From the NCBI GenBank assembly GCA_964057225.1, contig OZ059894.1, forward strand, positions 11,914,131-11,978,130: a DNA stretch of 64,000 bases, read 5' to 3'. This document shows positions 1 to 6,146 of the stretch, piece by piece. Position 1 is the stretch's first letter. Each line of letters opens with the position of its first letter. The stretch is from Auanema rhodensis. Its lineage: Eukaryota; Nematoda; Chromadorea; Rhabditida; Rhabditidae. Under the pieces are notes generated by a model that ran no database searches, was not told the origin of the DNA, and worked only from the letters and a program-made list of their open reading frames with translations. The position numbers were made by a program, and so were the translations under genes.

Positions 1-49
1 TTAGTTATCAAAGCTTTTTTATTTCTTCAAAAAATTTCAAATAAAATAT

Positions 50-53
50 AAAA
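50..53 (-). terminator. 5S RNA polymerase III T-run
   Basis: Four T residues on the minus strand directly follow the mature 3' end (…GTAAGC then TTTTATATTTTATTT). This is a standard polymerase III stop, and the later T-runs could serve as backup. The same sequence follows every 5S gene in the window. Confidence 0.7.
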
Positions 54-171
54 GCTTACGACACCCGGGATTCCCAAGCCGTCTCCGATCCAAGTACTAA
101 CCGGGCCCAACGTTGCTTGACTTGCCAGATCGGACGGGATGGCGTACTTTCAACGTGGTATGGTCGTAAGC
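54..171 (-). rRNA. 5S ribosomal RNA, type A
   Basis: This 118-nt gene encodes the 5S rRNA of the large ribosomal subunit. On the minus strand it begins GCTTACGACC and ends GTCGTAAGC, so the two ends pair as the terminal helix. It contains CCATCCCGTCCGATCTGG, CAAGTCAAGCAACG and GATCGGAGACGG, the conserved internal region that holds the RNA polymerase III A and C boxes. A T-run directly follows the 3' end (positions 50-53). A TATA-like box lies at about -28. Type A genes have AAAAAA in the 3' flank where type B has AGATAT, and a C at the fourth upstream base region (tgtcatatt) where type B has T. The (TA)n spacer lies upstream of the type A gene. Confidence 0.97.
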
Positions 172-194
172 AATGTCATATTCTTCATTATCAG

Positions 195-199
195 TTATA
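195..199 (-). promoter_or_regulatory. TATA-like box upstream of 5S
   Basis: On the minus strand TATAA lies at -28 to -24 from the 5S start, within GATATAACTGATAATG. Upstream TATA-like boxes assist 5S transcription in several eukaryotes. The about 50 bp upstream of type A and type B genes are identical apart from one base, which fits a functional upstream element. The role here is inferred. Confidence 0.4.
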
Positions 200-313
200 T
201 CACTCTAAATCTTGTTGTTAATAGATACGACCACAAAGAAAACAACAGGAACAGTAACAATAACAAAAAAAAATTTTTTTTCACCTATGTGTCTAAAGGT
301 TAGCCATGTATCC

Positions 314-316
<3 letters not shown>

Positions 317-359
<43 letters not shown>
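317..359. repeat. (TA)n microsatellite
   Basis: A pure TA run of 43 nt starts 146 nt from the 5' end of the type A 5S gene. The same locus recurs in all 22 spacers at the same offset, with lengths from 31 nt (28870-28900) to 51 nt (for example 12356-12406, 32163-32213, 54240-54290). Confidence 0.97.
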
Positions 360-361
<2 letters not shown>

Positions 362-455
362 ACAGTAAAAAGTCCAATCAAGAGAGAAATTTTTTCAACA
401 CATAGTTGTTTTTTTTTTAAATATCATTGTTTTTCCTCATAACTCGGTTTAAACT

Positions 456-515
456 CGTTCTAACCCGTTGAAATACGTCTAGAAAGTCTTTATAACATGC
501 ATATGTATGATAGAA
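456..515 (+). repeat. 60-bp spacer repeat, copy 1
   Basis: By hand count this segment matches 1072-1131 at 51 of 60 positions with no gaps. It ends in TATGATAGAA, which lies 53 bp before the GGTT start of hairpin module A. Its position suggests an upstream promoter element of the kind used by small nuclear RNA genes, but I cannot match it to a known proximal element. Confidence 0.6.
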
Positions 516-558
516 CTTCATATTTATTGTAATAGAAAATTTTATTTTCAGACGTCTT

Positions 559-619
559 GGTTAACAATGATATGTTTTACCCCCTTATAATTTTTATCAT
601 AATGTTCCTTATACGGAAC
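559..619 (+). ncRNA. Hairpin module A, candidate small RNA
   Basis: The segment opens with GGTTAACAA, continues ATGTTTTACC and TTATAATTTTTATC, and ends in a hairpin GTTCC-TTATAC-GGAAC (604-619). It is a diverged, shorter relative of module B (747-844). Shared blocks are GGTT(T)AA, TGTTTTACC, TTATAAT, AATGT and the terminal hairpin. One stem pair is T-A here and C-G in module B. The layout (GG start, U-rich stretch, 3' hairpin) resembles a spliced-leader or U-snRNA gene, but no AG/GT splice donor is present at the expected place. It could equally be a decayed pseudogene or a DNA-level repeat. Strand is not proven. Confidence 0.3.
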
Positions 620-692
620 GCTCAATGAAACTTGCTTCCAGAAAAATTTCTTTCTATTTTTTCTTCATATGTACGTAGATACTATAGAGAAC

Positions 693-702
693 TATGATAG
701 AA
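693..702 (+). promoter_or_regulatory. TATGATAGAA motif upstream of module B
   Basis: This exact 10-mer lies 54 bp before the GG start of module B. The same 10-mer (506-515) lies 53 bp before module A. Nematode snRNA and spliced-leader genes have a proximal element in roughly this position. The function is inferred from spacing only. Confidence 0.3.
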
Positions 703-746
703 AACTTTAACATTCACGAAATCATCATTTCTCATTACGCTACGGA

Positions 747-844
747 GGTTTAAAAAGCTGTGTTTTACCTTATAATAGACCGGAAAACCCTTGTGTTAAA
801 ACTGGACCGTTTTTACACATATAAAAATGTCCCGTATGCGGGAC
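747..844 (+). ncRNA. Hairpin module B, candidate small RNA
   Basis: Three potential hairpins lie in a row. At 747-769, GGT and AAAA pair with TTTT and ACC. At 792-819, TGTGTTAAAAC pairs with GTTTTTACACA around the loop TGGACC, with one T-T mismatch in 11. At 829-844, GTCCCG pairs with CGGGAC around a 4-nt loop. Length and arrangement resemble nematode spliced-leader RNAs, but there is no clear Sm site between the last two hairpins (TATAAAAAT) and no splice donor after the GGTTTAA start. The minus strand would give hairpin, ATTTTTAT, hairpin, which is also snRNA-like. In unit 2 one stem base is changed (AAAC to AATC), and in unit 18 a 2-nt deletion shortens the second hairpin. Confidence 0.3.
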
Positions 845-1071
845 CCTAATGTAACTTTTGATTCCCTATATTTTTTTTCATGAAATTTACAATCTACTGT
901 AGAAAGAAGAATTATTTTTATAAAAACTGTAAATTTTTGAAAAATGAAAACAAAACGAAAACAAAAACAACTTTTTTTTGAACATTTTCTCACACAAGGG
1001 TCCCCCCTTACCTACTTTTTTTCTCATTACTCGTTTCAACCTCATCCGATCACTCTGCAAACATGTTTAAT

Positions 1072-1131
1072 CGTTCTAACTTGTTGAAATACGTCTTAAA
1101 AGTCTAAACAACATGCATATGCATAATAGAA
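1072..1131 (+). repeat. 60-bp spacer repeat, copy 2
   Basis: This is a direct copy of 456-515 at about 85% identity, ending in CATAATAGAA. At the same spacing at which copy 1 meets hairpin module A, this copy meets the start of the U2-like module at 1176. Confidence 0.6.
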
Positions 1132-1175
1132 ACCACCCGAATAGGCCCCCACGCACTAAACGAGATATATACATT

Positions 1176-1270
1176 ACCAGTATAGTAATAGAACACATAT
1201 TGAAGATTAATTCGATAAGAACAATTTATTGACGTAGAGAATGTTTGTTCCGAAAAACTACAATATTAAA
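1176..1270 (-). pseudogene. Decayed U2-like module
   Basis: It has three parts: ACCAGTATAG (1176-1185), a 41-bp stretch (1186-1226) that matches the stem IIa region of U2 at 36 of 41 positions, and 44 bp (1227-1270) that match the left end of the insertion in split U2 genes at 38 of 44. The first 10 bp are identical to the right end of that insertion. The module is therefore the uninterrupted form of the two insertion ends joined through a U2 segment. It lacks U2 stem I, the branch-site element and the Sm site, so it is not a working U2. It is present in every unit. Confidence 0.65.
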
Positions 1271-1480
1271 CTATAAAAGTAACAAAAGCGTAGAGGCAGC
1301 AAAGACATGAATAAACATAAATGTAAATACAGAATTACCAGGTAGTACATAAGTATGACAAAAAATTATAAGAAAGCCATGAAAATAGAAGGTTTGTGAA
1401 CAAATGAGAGGTACATCTTTGATCGTATAGTCATTTCTAAACCGTTCGTATGCTGCAGCATCGTCATAAGCGTCACTCAA
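1271..1480 (-). pseudogene. Possible old coding fragment
   Basis: The minus strand is open for 69 codons. The first part (SDAYDDAAAYERFRNDY then TIKDV) looks protein-like in composition, while the rest is hydrophobic and AT-driven. A weak match can be drawn to the AYADPLYPQL stretch inside the U2 insertion, which lies at a comparable distance from a U2-like module. There is no ATG at the start and a stop lies just upstream. I do not recognise a family. It may be noise. Confidence 0.2.
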
Positions 1481-1528
1481 GTTGAATTTCCATGTGTACT
1501 ACACGATTTTCATTCTTATTGTTACATT

Positions 1529-1727
1529 CTTTCCCTGAGGGAATGGGCCGTTCCCGCCAGCAGTGCAAGAGCGGGTCGACCCGTGAGGTGGAGCTAGCAA
1601 GCCAGCATCTACCTCAAGTCTCAAAAATCGGTTAACCTTATTGTGAACCAATGGAACACATATCGAAGGTTAATTCGATAAGAACGATTACTACACTTTG
1701 ATCTTAGCCAAAAGGCCGAGAAGCGAT
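1529..1727 (-). ncRNA. U2 spliceosomal snRNA, intact (unit 1)
   Basis: U2 snRNA pairs with the intron branch site in the spliceosome. On the minus strand it begins ATCGCTTCTCGGCCTTTTGG (stem I), then AAGATCA, whose GATC pairs with U6 (1699-1705), then the branch-site recognition element GTAGTA (1689-1694). Stem IIa is ATCGAA-TTAACC-TTCGAT (1662-1679). The Sm site ATTTTTGA lies at 1621-1628. A 3' stem-loop CCCGC…GCGGG spans 1553-1575, and a final hairpin TTCCC-TGA-GGGAA (plus-strand reading) spans 1531-1543. The extra final hairpin matches my memory of nematode U2. After GTAGTA the sequence reads ATCGTTCTT where most U2 RNAs have TCTGTTCTT. The 3' end is approximate. Confidence 0.95.
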
Positions 1728-1812
1728 ACAGCATAGCCATGAGTATCAAAGACATCAAGCAAATGTATCGTACTTGTTACGAGTGCACTCTCTCATTTGA
1801 ATATAAAAGTGT
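1728..1812. promoter_or_regulatory. U2 upstream (promoter) region
   Basis: These 85 bp lie directly upstream of the U2 5' end and are the same in all 21 units, including those where U2 is split. A proximal sequence element is expected about 50-60 bp upstream of U2, but I cannot pinpoint it. On the plus strand GAATATAAAAG sits just before a GGTTTGAC candidate start at 1813, so the region may work in both directions. Confidence 0.45.
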
Positions 1813-1905
1813 GGTTTGACAATCTTGACTGTACAGGTCATAAATGGCTCATATAAACTGTGGATTTACTCAACTTTTGGACTTATTTTTTTCTTATTCG
1901 AAGCG
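1813..1905 (+). ncRNA. Weak spliced-leader-like candidate
   Basis: Transcribed away from U2, this would start GGTTTGAC, reach TGTACAG followed by GTCATAA (an AG/GT junction after 24 nt), and meet CAACTTTTGGA, an Sm-like stretch, about 60 nt from the start. TGAC before the junction can pair with GTCA after it, as leader and donor pair in known SL RNAs. Against it: the leader is not SL1, GTCATA is a poor donor, and I see no firm 3' hairpin after the Sm-like site. The sequence is constant in all units. Confidence 0.2.
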
Positions 1906-2170
1906 CTGCACTTTTTTCTATTCTTTTTATTCAAATACTTGTATATAGTTTTATATGTACGGTTGCAAAGTTTCCGAATATTTTATATATTTTTATACAA
2001 TAATTAGGAGAAGGTTAATACAATGAAATCTCCCAACTTTACAGTGTTTGTATTGCTTACAGTATCTAGAACAACCACTCTTGTAATATTAGAGCACATA
2101 TCAATCAACAACTTTTTCTAGTTATCAAAGCTTTTTTATTTCTTCAAGATATTTCAAATAAAATATAAAA
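1906..2170. other. U2-5S spacer
   Basis: An AT-rich stretch with no gene that I can support. Its right part (about 2023-2130) is a diverged copy of the spacer between the paired 5S genes (about 2378-2480), sharing blocks such as CTTTACAGTGTT and TACAGTATCTA. Confidence 0.7.
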
Positions 2171-2288
2171 GCTTACGACACCCGGGATTCCCAAGCCGTC
2201 TCCGATCCAAGTACTAACCGGGCCCAACGTTGCTTGACTTGCCAGATCGGACGGGATGGCGTACTTTCAACGTGGTATGGTCGTAAGC
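2171..2288 (-). rRNA. 5S ribosomal RNA, type B
   Basis: The coding part is identical to the gene at 54-171. Type B 3' flank (AAGATATTTC) and T in the upstream tgttatatt. It is offset from the next gene by exactly 360 bp. Confidence 0.97.
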
Positions 2289-2530
2289 AATGTTATATTC
2301 TTCATTATCAGTTATATCACTCTAAATCTTGTTGTTAATAGTTAGGACCACAAAGAAAACAACAGGAACAGTAACAAATGAAATGCCCAAACTTTACAGT
2401 GTTCGAGTTATTTACAGTATCTAAGACTACCTCTGTCGTGTTATTAGAGCAAACATTCGATTAACAACAACTTTTTTTTAGTTATCAAAGCTTTTTTATT
2501 TCTTCAAAAAATTTCAAATAAAATATAAAA
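2289..2530. other. Spacer between paired 5S genes
   Basis: This 242-bp spacer is part of the 360-bp tandem duplication that made the 5S pair. It holds 5S upstream sequence at its left and 5S 3' flank at its right. I see no separate gene in it. Confidence 0.8.
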
Positions 2531-2648
2531 GCTTACGACACCCGGGATTCCCAAGCCGTCTCCGATCCAAGTACTAACCGGGCCCAACGTTGCTTGACTT
2601 GCCAGATCGGACGGGATGGCGTACTTTCAACGTGGTATGGTCGTAAGC
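2531..2648 (-). rRNA. 5S ribosomal RNA, type A
   Basis: Identical to 54-171, followed upstream by the (TA)n spacer of unit 2. Confidence 0.97.
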
Positions 2649-2790
2649 AATGTCATATTCTTCATTATCAGTTATATCACTCTAAATCTTGTTGTTAATA
2701 GATACGACCACAAAGAAAACAACAGGAACAGTAACAATAACAAAAAAAATTTTTTTTTCACCTATGTGTCTAAAGGTTAGCCATGTATCC

Positions 2791-2840
<50 letters not shown>

Positions 2841-4361
2841 ACAGTAAAAAGTCCAATCAAGAGAGAAATTTTTTCAACACATAGTTGTTTTTTTTTTAAA
2901 TATCATTGTTTTTCCTCATAACTCGGTTTAAACTCGTTCTAACCCGTTGAAATACGTCTAGAAAGTCTTTATAACATGCATATGTATGATAGAACTTCAT
3001 ATTTATTGTAATAGAAAATTTTATTTTCAGACGTCTTGGTTAACAATGATATGTTTTACCCCCTTATAATTTTTATCATAATGTTCCTTATACGGAACGC
3101 TCAATGAAACTTGCTTCCAGAAAAATTTCTTTCTATTTTTTCTTCATATGTACGTAGATACTATAGAGAACTATGATAGAAAACTTTAACATTCACGAAA
3201 TCATCATTTCTCATTACGCTACGGAGGTTTAAAAAGCTGTGTTTTACCTTATAATAGACCGGAAAACCCTTGTGTTAAATCTGGACCGTTTTTACACATA
3301 TAAAAATGTCCCGTATTCGGGACCCTAATGTAACTTTTGATTCCCTATATTTTTTTTCATGAAATTTACAATCTACTGTAGAAAGAAGAATTATTTTTAT
3401 AAAAACTGTAAATTTTTGAAAAATGAAAACAAAACGAAAACAAAAACAACTTTTTTTTGAACATTTTCTCACACAAGGGTCCCCCCTTACCTACTTTTTT
3501 TCTCATTACTCGTTTCAACCTCATCCGATCACTCTGCAAACATGTTTAATCGTTCTAACTTGTTGAAATACGTCTTAAAAGTCTAAACAACATGCATATG
3601 CATAATAGAAACCACCCGAATAGGCCCCCACGCACTAAACGAGATATATACATTACCAGTATAGTAATAGAACACATATTGAAGATTAATTCGATAAGAA
3701 CAATTTATTGACGTAGAGAATGTTTGTTCCGAAAAACTACAATATTAAACTATAAAAGTAACAAAAGCGTAGAGGCAGCAAAGACATGAATAAACATAAA
3801 TGTAAATACAGAATTACCAGGTAGTACATAAGTATGACAAAAAATTATAAGAAAGCCATGAAAATAGAAGGTTTGTGAACAAATGAGAGGTACATCTTTG
3901 ATCGTATAGTCATTTCTAAACCGTTCGTATGCTGCAGCATCGTCATAAGCGTCACTCAAGTTGAATTTCCATGTGTACTACACGATTTTCATTCTTATTG
4001 TTACATTCTTTCCCTGAGGGAATGGGCCGTTCCCGCCAGCAGTGCAAGAGCGGGTCGACCCGTGAGGTGGAGCTAGCAAGCCAGCATCTACCTCAAGTCT
4101 CAAAAATCGGTTAACCTTATTGTGAACCAATGGAACACATATCGAAGGTTAATTCGATAAGAACGATTTATTGAAGTAGTCAATGTTTGTCCCGGAGGAC
4201 TACAATTTTAAAATAATTACTGAAGCCGTTAGGCAGCGAGAAAATAGTAAGGATACTATCCGCACTGAGTGCGTCGTATCATGAAAAAAGAGATAGCTAA
4301 TGGGCAAGTTGAAGAGCTTGAAATTAACAATGACGTCACTAGAAGTAAAGTTTTCTATCTG

Positions 4362-4385
4362 CAGCTGCGGGTAAAGAGGGTCAGC
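4362..4385 (-). repeat. 24-bp repeat M1 in insert
   Basis: It reads ADPLYPQL on the minus strand. It differs from M2 (4481-4504) by 1 base and from M3 (4634-4657) by 5. It sits in a minus-strand open stretch (4200-4412) as AYADPLYPQLQIENF. Confidence 0.6.
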
Positions 4386-4480
4386 GTAAGCAGAATTCAA
4401 TTCTACCAACAATTAGTGGGAACATTGAGAGAACAGATGAAGGAGGAAATTGTAACTTCAAGTAAAATAGATTATATCTT

Positions 4481-4504
4481 CAGCTGCGGGTAAAGAGAGT
4501 CAGC
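4481..4504 (-). repeat. 24-bp repeat M2 in insert
   Basis: It reads ADSLYPQL on the minus strand and is followed two codons later by a stop. It lies 119 bp from M1 and 153 bp from M3. Confidence 0.6.
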
Positions 4505-4582
4505 TTTGTACAGATTACTAGTTTACATAAGAAGTGGTAACATTTCAAAAAAGGAGCACAACATAAAAAACGAGACTACGGA

Positions 4583-4780
4583 CTATGAGGTAAATGTTAT
4601 CATTGTCTGGATCGATGATTCGGCATTTGATTGCAGCTGCGGATTGAGTGGATCAGCTTGCATGGCGTCCGCATTCGACATCAGGGAAAATGATGAGTTT
4701 CTTGAGGTCCGGCTCGGCGGGCTGTTATGTCCTATTCCCTGTTGATGGTGTTGTTGTCCTTGAGCTTGTTCTTCTTCCCA
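4583..4780 (-). pseudogene. Gln/Ser-rich coding fragment with repeat M3
   Basis: The minus strand is open for 65 codons from a Trp codon next to the T10 tract to a TAG at 4583-4585. The start is Gln-rich (QAQGQQHHQQ), then Ser/Pro-rich (NSPPSRTSRNSSFSLMSN), then QADPLNPQLQ (repeat M3, 4634-4657). Composition is far from the AT-driven peptides elsewhere in the unit, so it may derive from a real protein exon. There is no clear start codon or splice site. I do not recognise the family. Confidence 0.35.
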
Positions 4781-4860
4781 GAAAAAAAAAACTGTGAAGC
4801 TGAAGAGTCCTATTAAACGTCTTTAAACGCAAGATTAATAAGAAGCTACTACAGCTAACA

Positions 4861-4924
4861 CAGGACCGCCTCAAGGCCTGGTAGATCAACCAGTGTTGCT
4901 TCAATCACCAAGTATTGCGGCCTG
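4861..4924 (-). other. GC-rich inverted repeat next to U2 5' part
   Basis: On the minus strand CAGGCCGC pairs with GCGG-T-CCTG, 8 pairs with one bulge, and encloses a smaller hairpin CTGGT-TGATCT-ACCAG. It lies 33 bp downstream of the break in the U2 5' part, so a transcript from the U2 promoter would run into it. Whether it replaces the lost 3' stem-loops is unknown. Confidence 0.45.
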
Positions 4925-5478
4925 GGCCCTTGGATCAATTCACAACACCAGTATAGCAATGGAACACATATCGAAGGTTAATTCGATAAGAACGATTACT
5001 ACACTTTGATCTTAGCCAAAAGGCCGAGAAGCGATACAGCATAGCCATGAGTATCAAAGACATCAAGCAAATGTATCGTACTTGTTACGAGTGCACTCTC
5101 TCATTTGAATATAAAAGTGTGGTTTGACAATCTTGACTGTACAGGTCATAAATGGCTCATATAAACTGTGGATTTACTCAACTTTTGGACTTATTTTTTT
5201 CTTATTCGAAGCGCTGCACTTTTTTCTATTCTTTTTATTCAAATACTTGTATATAGTTTTATATGTACGGTTGCAAAGTTTCCGAATATTTTATATATTT
5301 TTATACAATAATTAGGAGAAGGTTAATACAATGAAATCTCCCAACTTTACAGTGTTTGTATTGCTTACAGTATCTAGAACAACCACTCTTGTAATATTAG
5401 AGCACATATCAATCAACAACTTTTTCTAGTTATCAAAGCTTTTTTATTTCTTCAAGATATTTCAAATAAAATATAAAA

Positions 5479-5596
5479 GCTTACGACACCCGGGATTCCC
5501 AAGCCGTCTCCGATCCAAGTACTAACCGGGCCCAACGTTGCTTGACTTGCCAGATCGGACGGGATGGCGTACTTTCAACGTGGTATGGTCGTAAGC
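5479..5596 (-). rRNA. 5S ribosomal RNA, type B
   Basis: 118 nt, same coding sequence as 54-171. First of a pair. Confidence 0.97.
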
Positions 5597-5838
5597 AATG
5601 TTATATTCTTCATTATCAGTTATATCACTCTAAATCTTGTTGTTAATAGTTAGGACCACAAAGAAAACAACAGGAACAGTAACAAATGAAATGCCCAAAC
5701 TTTACAGTGTTCGAGTTATTTACAGTATCTAAGACTACCTCTGTCGTGTTATTAGAGCAAACATTCGATTAACAACAACTTTTTTTTAGTTATCAAAGCT
5801 TTTTTATTTCTTCAAAAAATTTCAAATAAAATATAAAA

Positions 5839-5956
5839 GCTTACGACACCCGGGATTCCCAAGCCGTCTCCGATCCAAGTACTAACCGGGCCCAACGTTG
5901 CTTGACTTGCCAGATCGGACGGGATGGCGTACTTTCAACGTGGTATGGTCGTAAGC
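5839..5956 (-). rRNA. 5S ribosomal RNA, type A
   Basis: 118 nt, second of the pair, followed by the spacer of unit 3. Confidence 0.97.
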
Positions 5957-6098
5957 AATGTCATATTCTTCATTATCAGTTATATCACTCTAAATCTTGT
6001 TGTTAATAGATACGACCACAAAGAAAACAACAGGAACAGTAACAATAACAAAAAAAATTTTTTTTTCACCTATGTGTCTAAAGGTTAGCCATGTATCC

Positions 6099-6146
<48 letters not shown>

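Larger units (their letters stand above)
172..1528. other. 5S-U2 spacer of unit 1
   Basis: This AT-rich spacer has no convincing protein gene. It holds, in order, a (TA)n run (317-359), a 60-bp repeat (456-515), hairpin module A (559-619), hairpin module B (747-844), a second copy of the 60-bp repeat (1072-1131), a decayed U2-like module (1176-1270) and a possible old coding fragment (1271-1480, minus). The same spacer recurs in every unit with only a few changes. Confidence 0.85.
4169..4956. mobile_element. U2 insertion, variant form
   Basis: This 788-bp unique part, with one 41-bp copy, gives the 829-bp period. It is less AT-rich than the spacer around it. It ends in ACCAGTATAG and starts TATTGAAGTAG, which are the two sides of the U2-like module at 1176-1270. 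It carries three 24-bp repeats (4362-4385, 4481-4504, 4634-4657), an A10 tract and a GC-rich inverted repeat (4861-4869 with 4917-4924). There are no transposase, terminal inverted repeats or retrotransposon motifs. Compared with the other 15 inserts it has several substitutions near its left end, for example AGTAGTCAATG for AGTAGATAATG and GCCGTTAGGC for GCCCGAAGGC. Confidence 0.6.
4008..5035 (-). pseudogene. U2 snRNA split by insertion (unit 2, variant insert)
   Basis: The U2 5' part (79 nt, 4957-5035) keeps stem I, GTAGTA and stem IIa. The 3' body (4008-4168) keeps stem IIa, the Sm site and the 3' stem-loops. Between them lie 788 bp of foreign sequence. The 41 bp around stem IIa are present twice, at 4128-4168 and 4957-4997, with no differences. 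Neither part alone can be a working U2. This unit carries the divergent form of the insert. Confidence 0.92.

Noticed and set aside
212-442. Small open frames with IYIYIY runs
   Set aside because: They are a reading of the (TA)n microsatellite and vary with its length.
765-780. Splice-donor-like TATAAG/GTAAAAC on the minus strand in module B
   Set aside because: Module A has GGGG inserted at this point, no Sm site follows at a suitable distance, and the match is short.
939-948. Sm-like AATTTTTGA in the A-rich spacer
   Set aside because: No hairpin follows, and no plausible RNA start lies at the right distance upstream.
796-993. Minus-strand 65-codon open frame repeated in every unit
   Set aside because: Its composition follows the A-rich and T-rich spacer, it overlaps hairpin module B, and it has no domain. 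It recurs only because the unit recurs.
1006-1015. CCTTACCTAC resembling the U1 snRNA 5' end
   Set aside because: The rest of U1 (stem-loops, Sm site) is absent. A 7-base match is expected by chance.
1816-2007. Plus-strand 63-codon frame rich in Phe, Leu and Tyr
   Set aside because: It starts at TTG in T-rich spacer and looks like a by-product of T-runs.
2023-2060. SL1-like stretch CCCAACTTTACAG (also near 2388)
   Set aside because: It only loosely resembles the end of SL1, is followed by TG and not GT, and belongs to a duplicated 5S spacer.
4506-4745. Plus-strand frames of 74-79 codons inside the U2 insertion
   Set aside because: They are antisense to the more protein-like minus-strand stretch, and their Cys/Ser content comes from the reverse of the 24-bp repeats.
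4780-4791. A10-A11 tract as a retroposon tail
   Set aside because: It lies inside the insertion, about 170 bp from its end, and no target-site duplication is linked to it.
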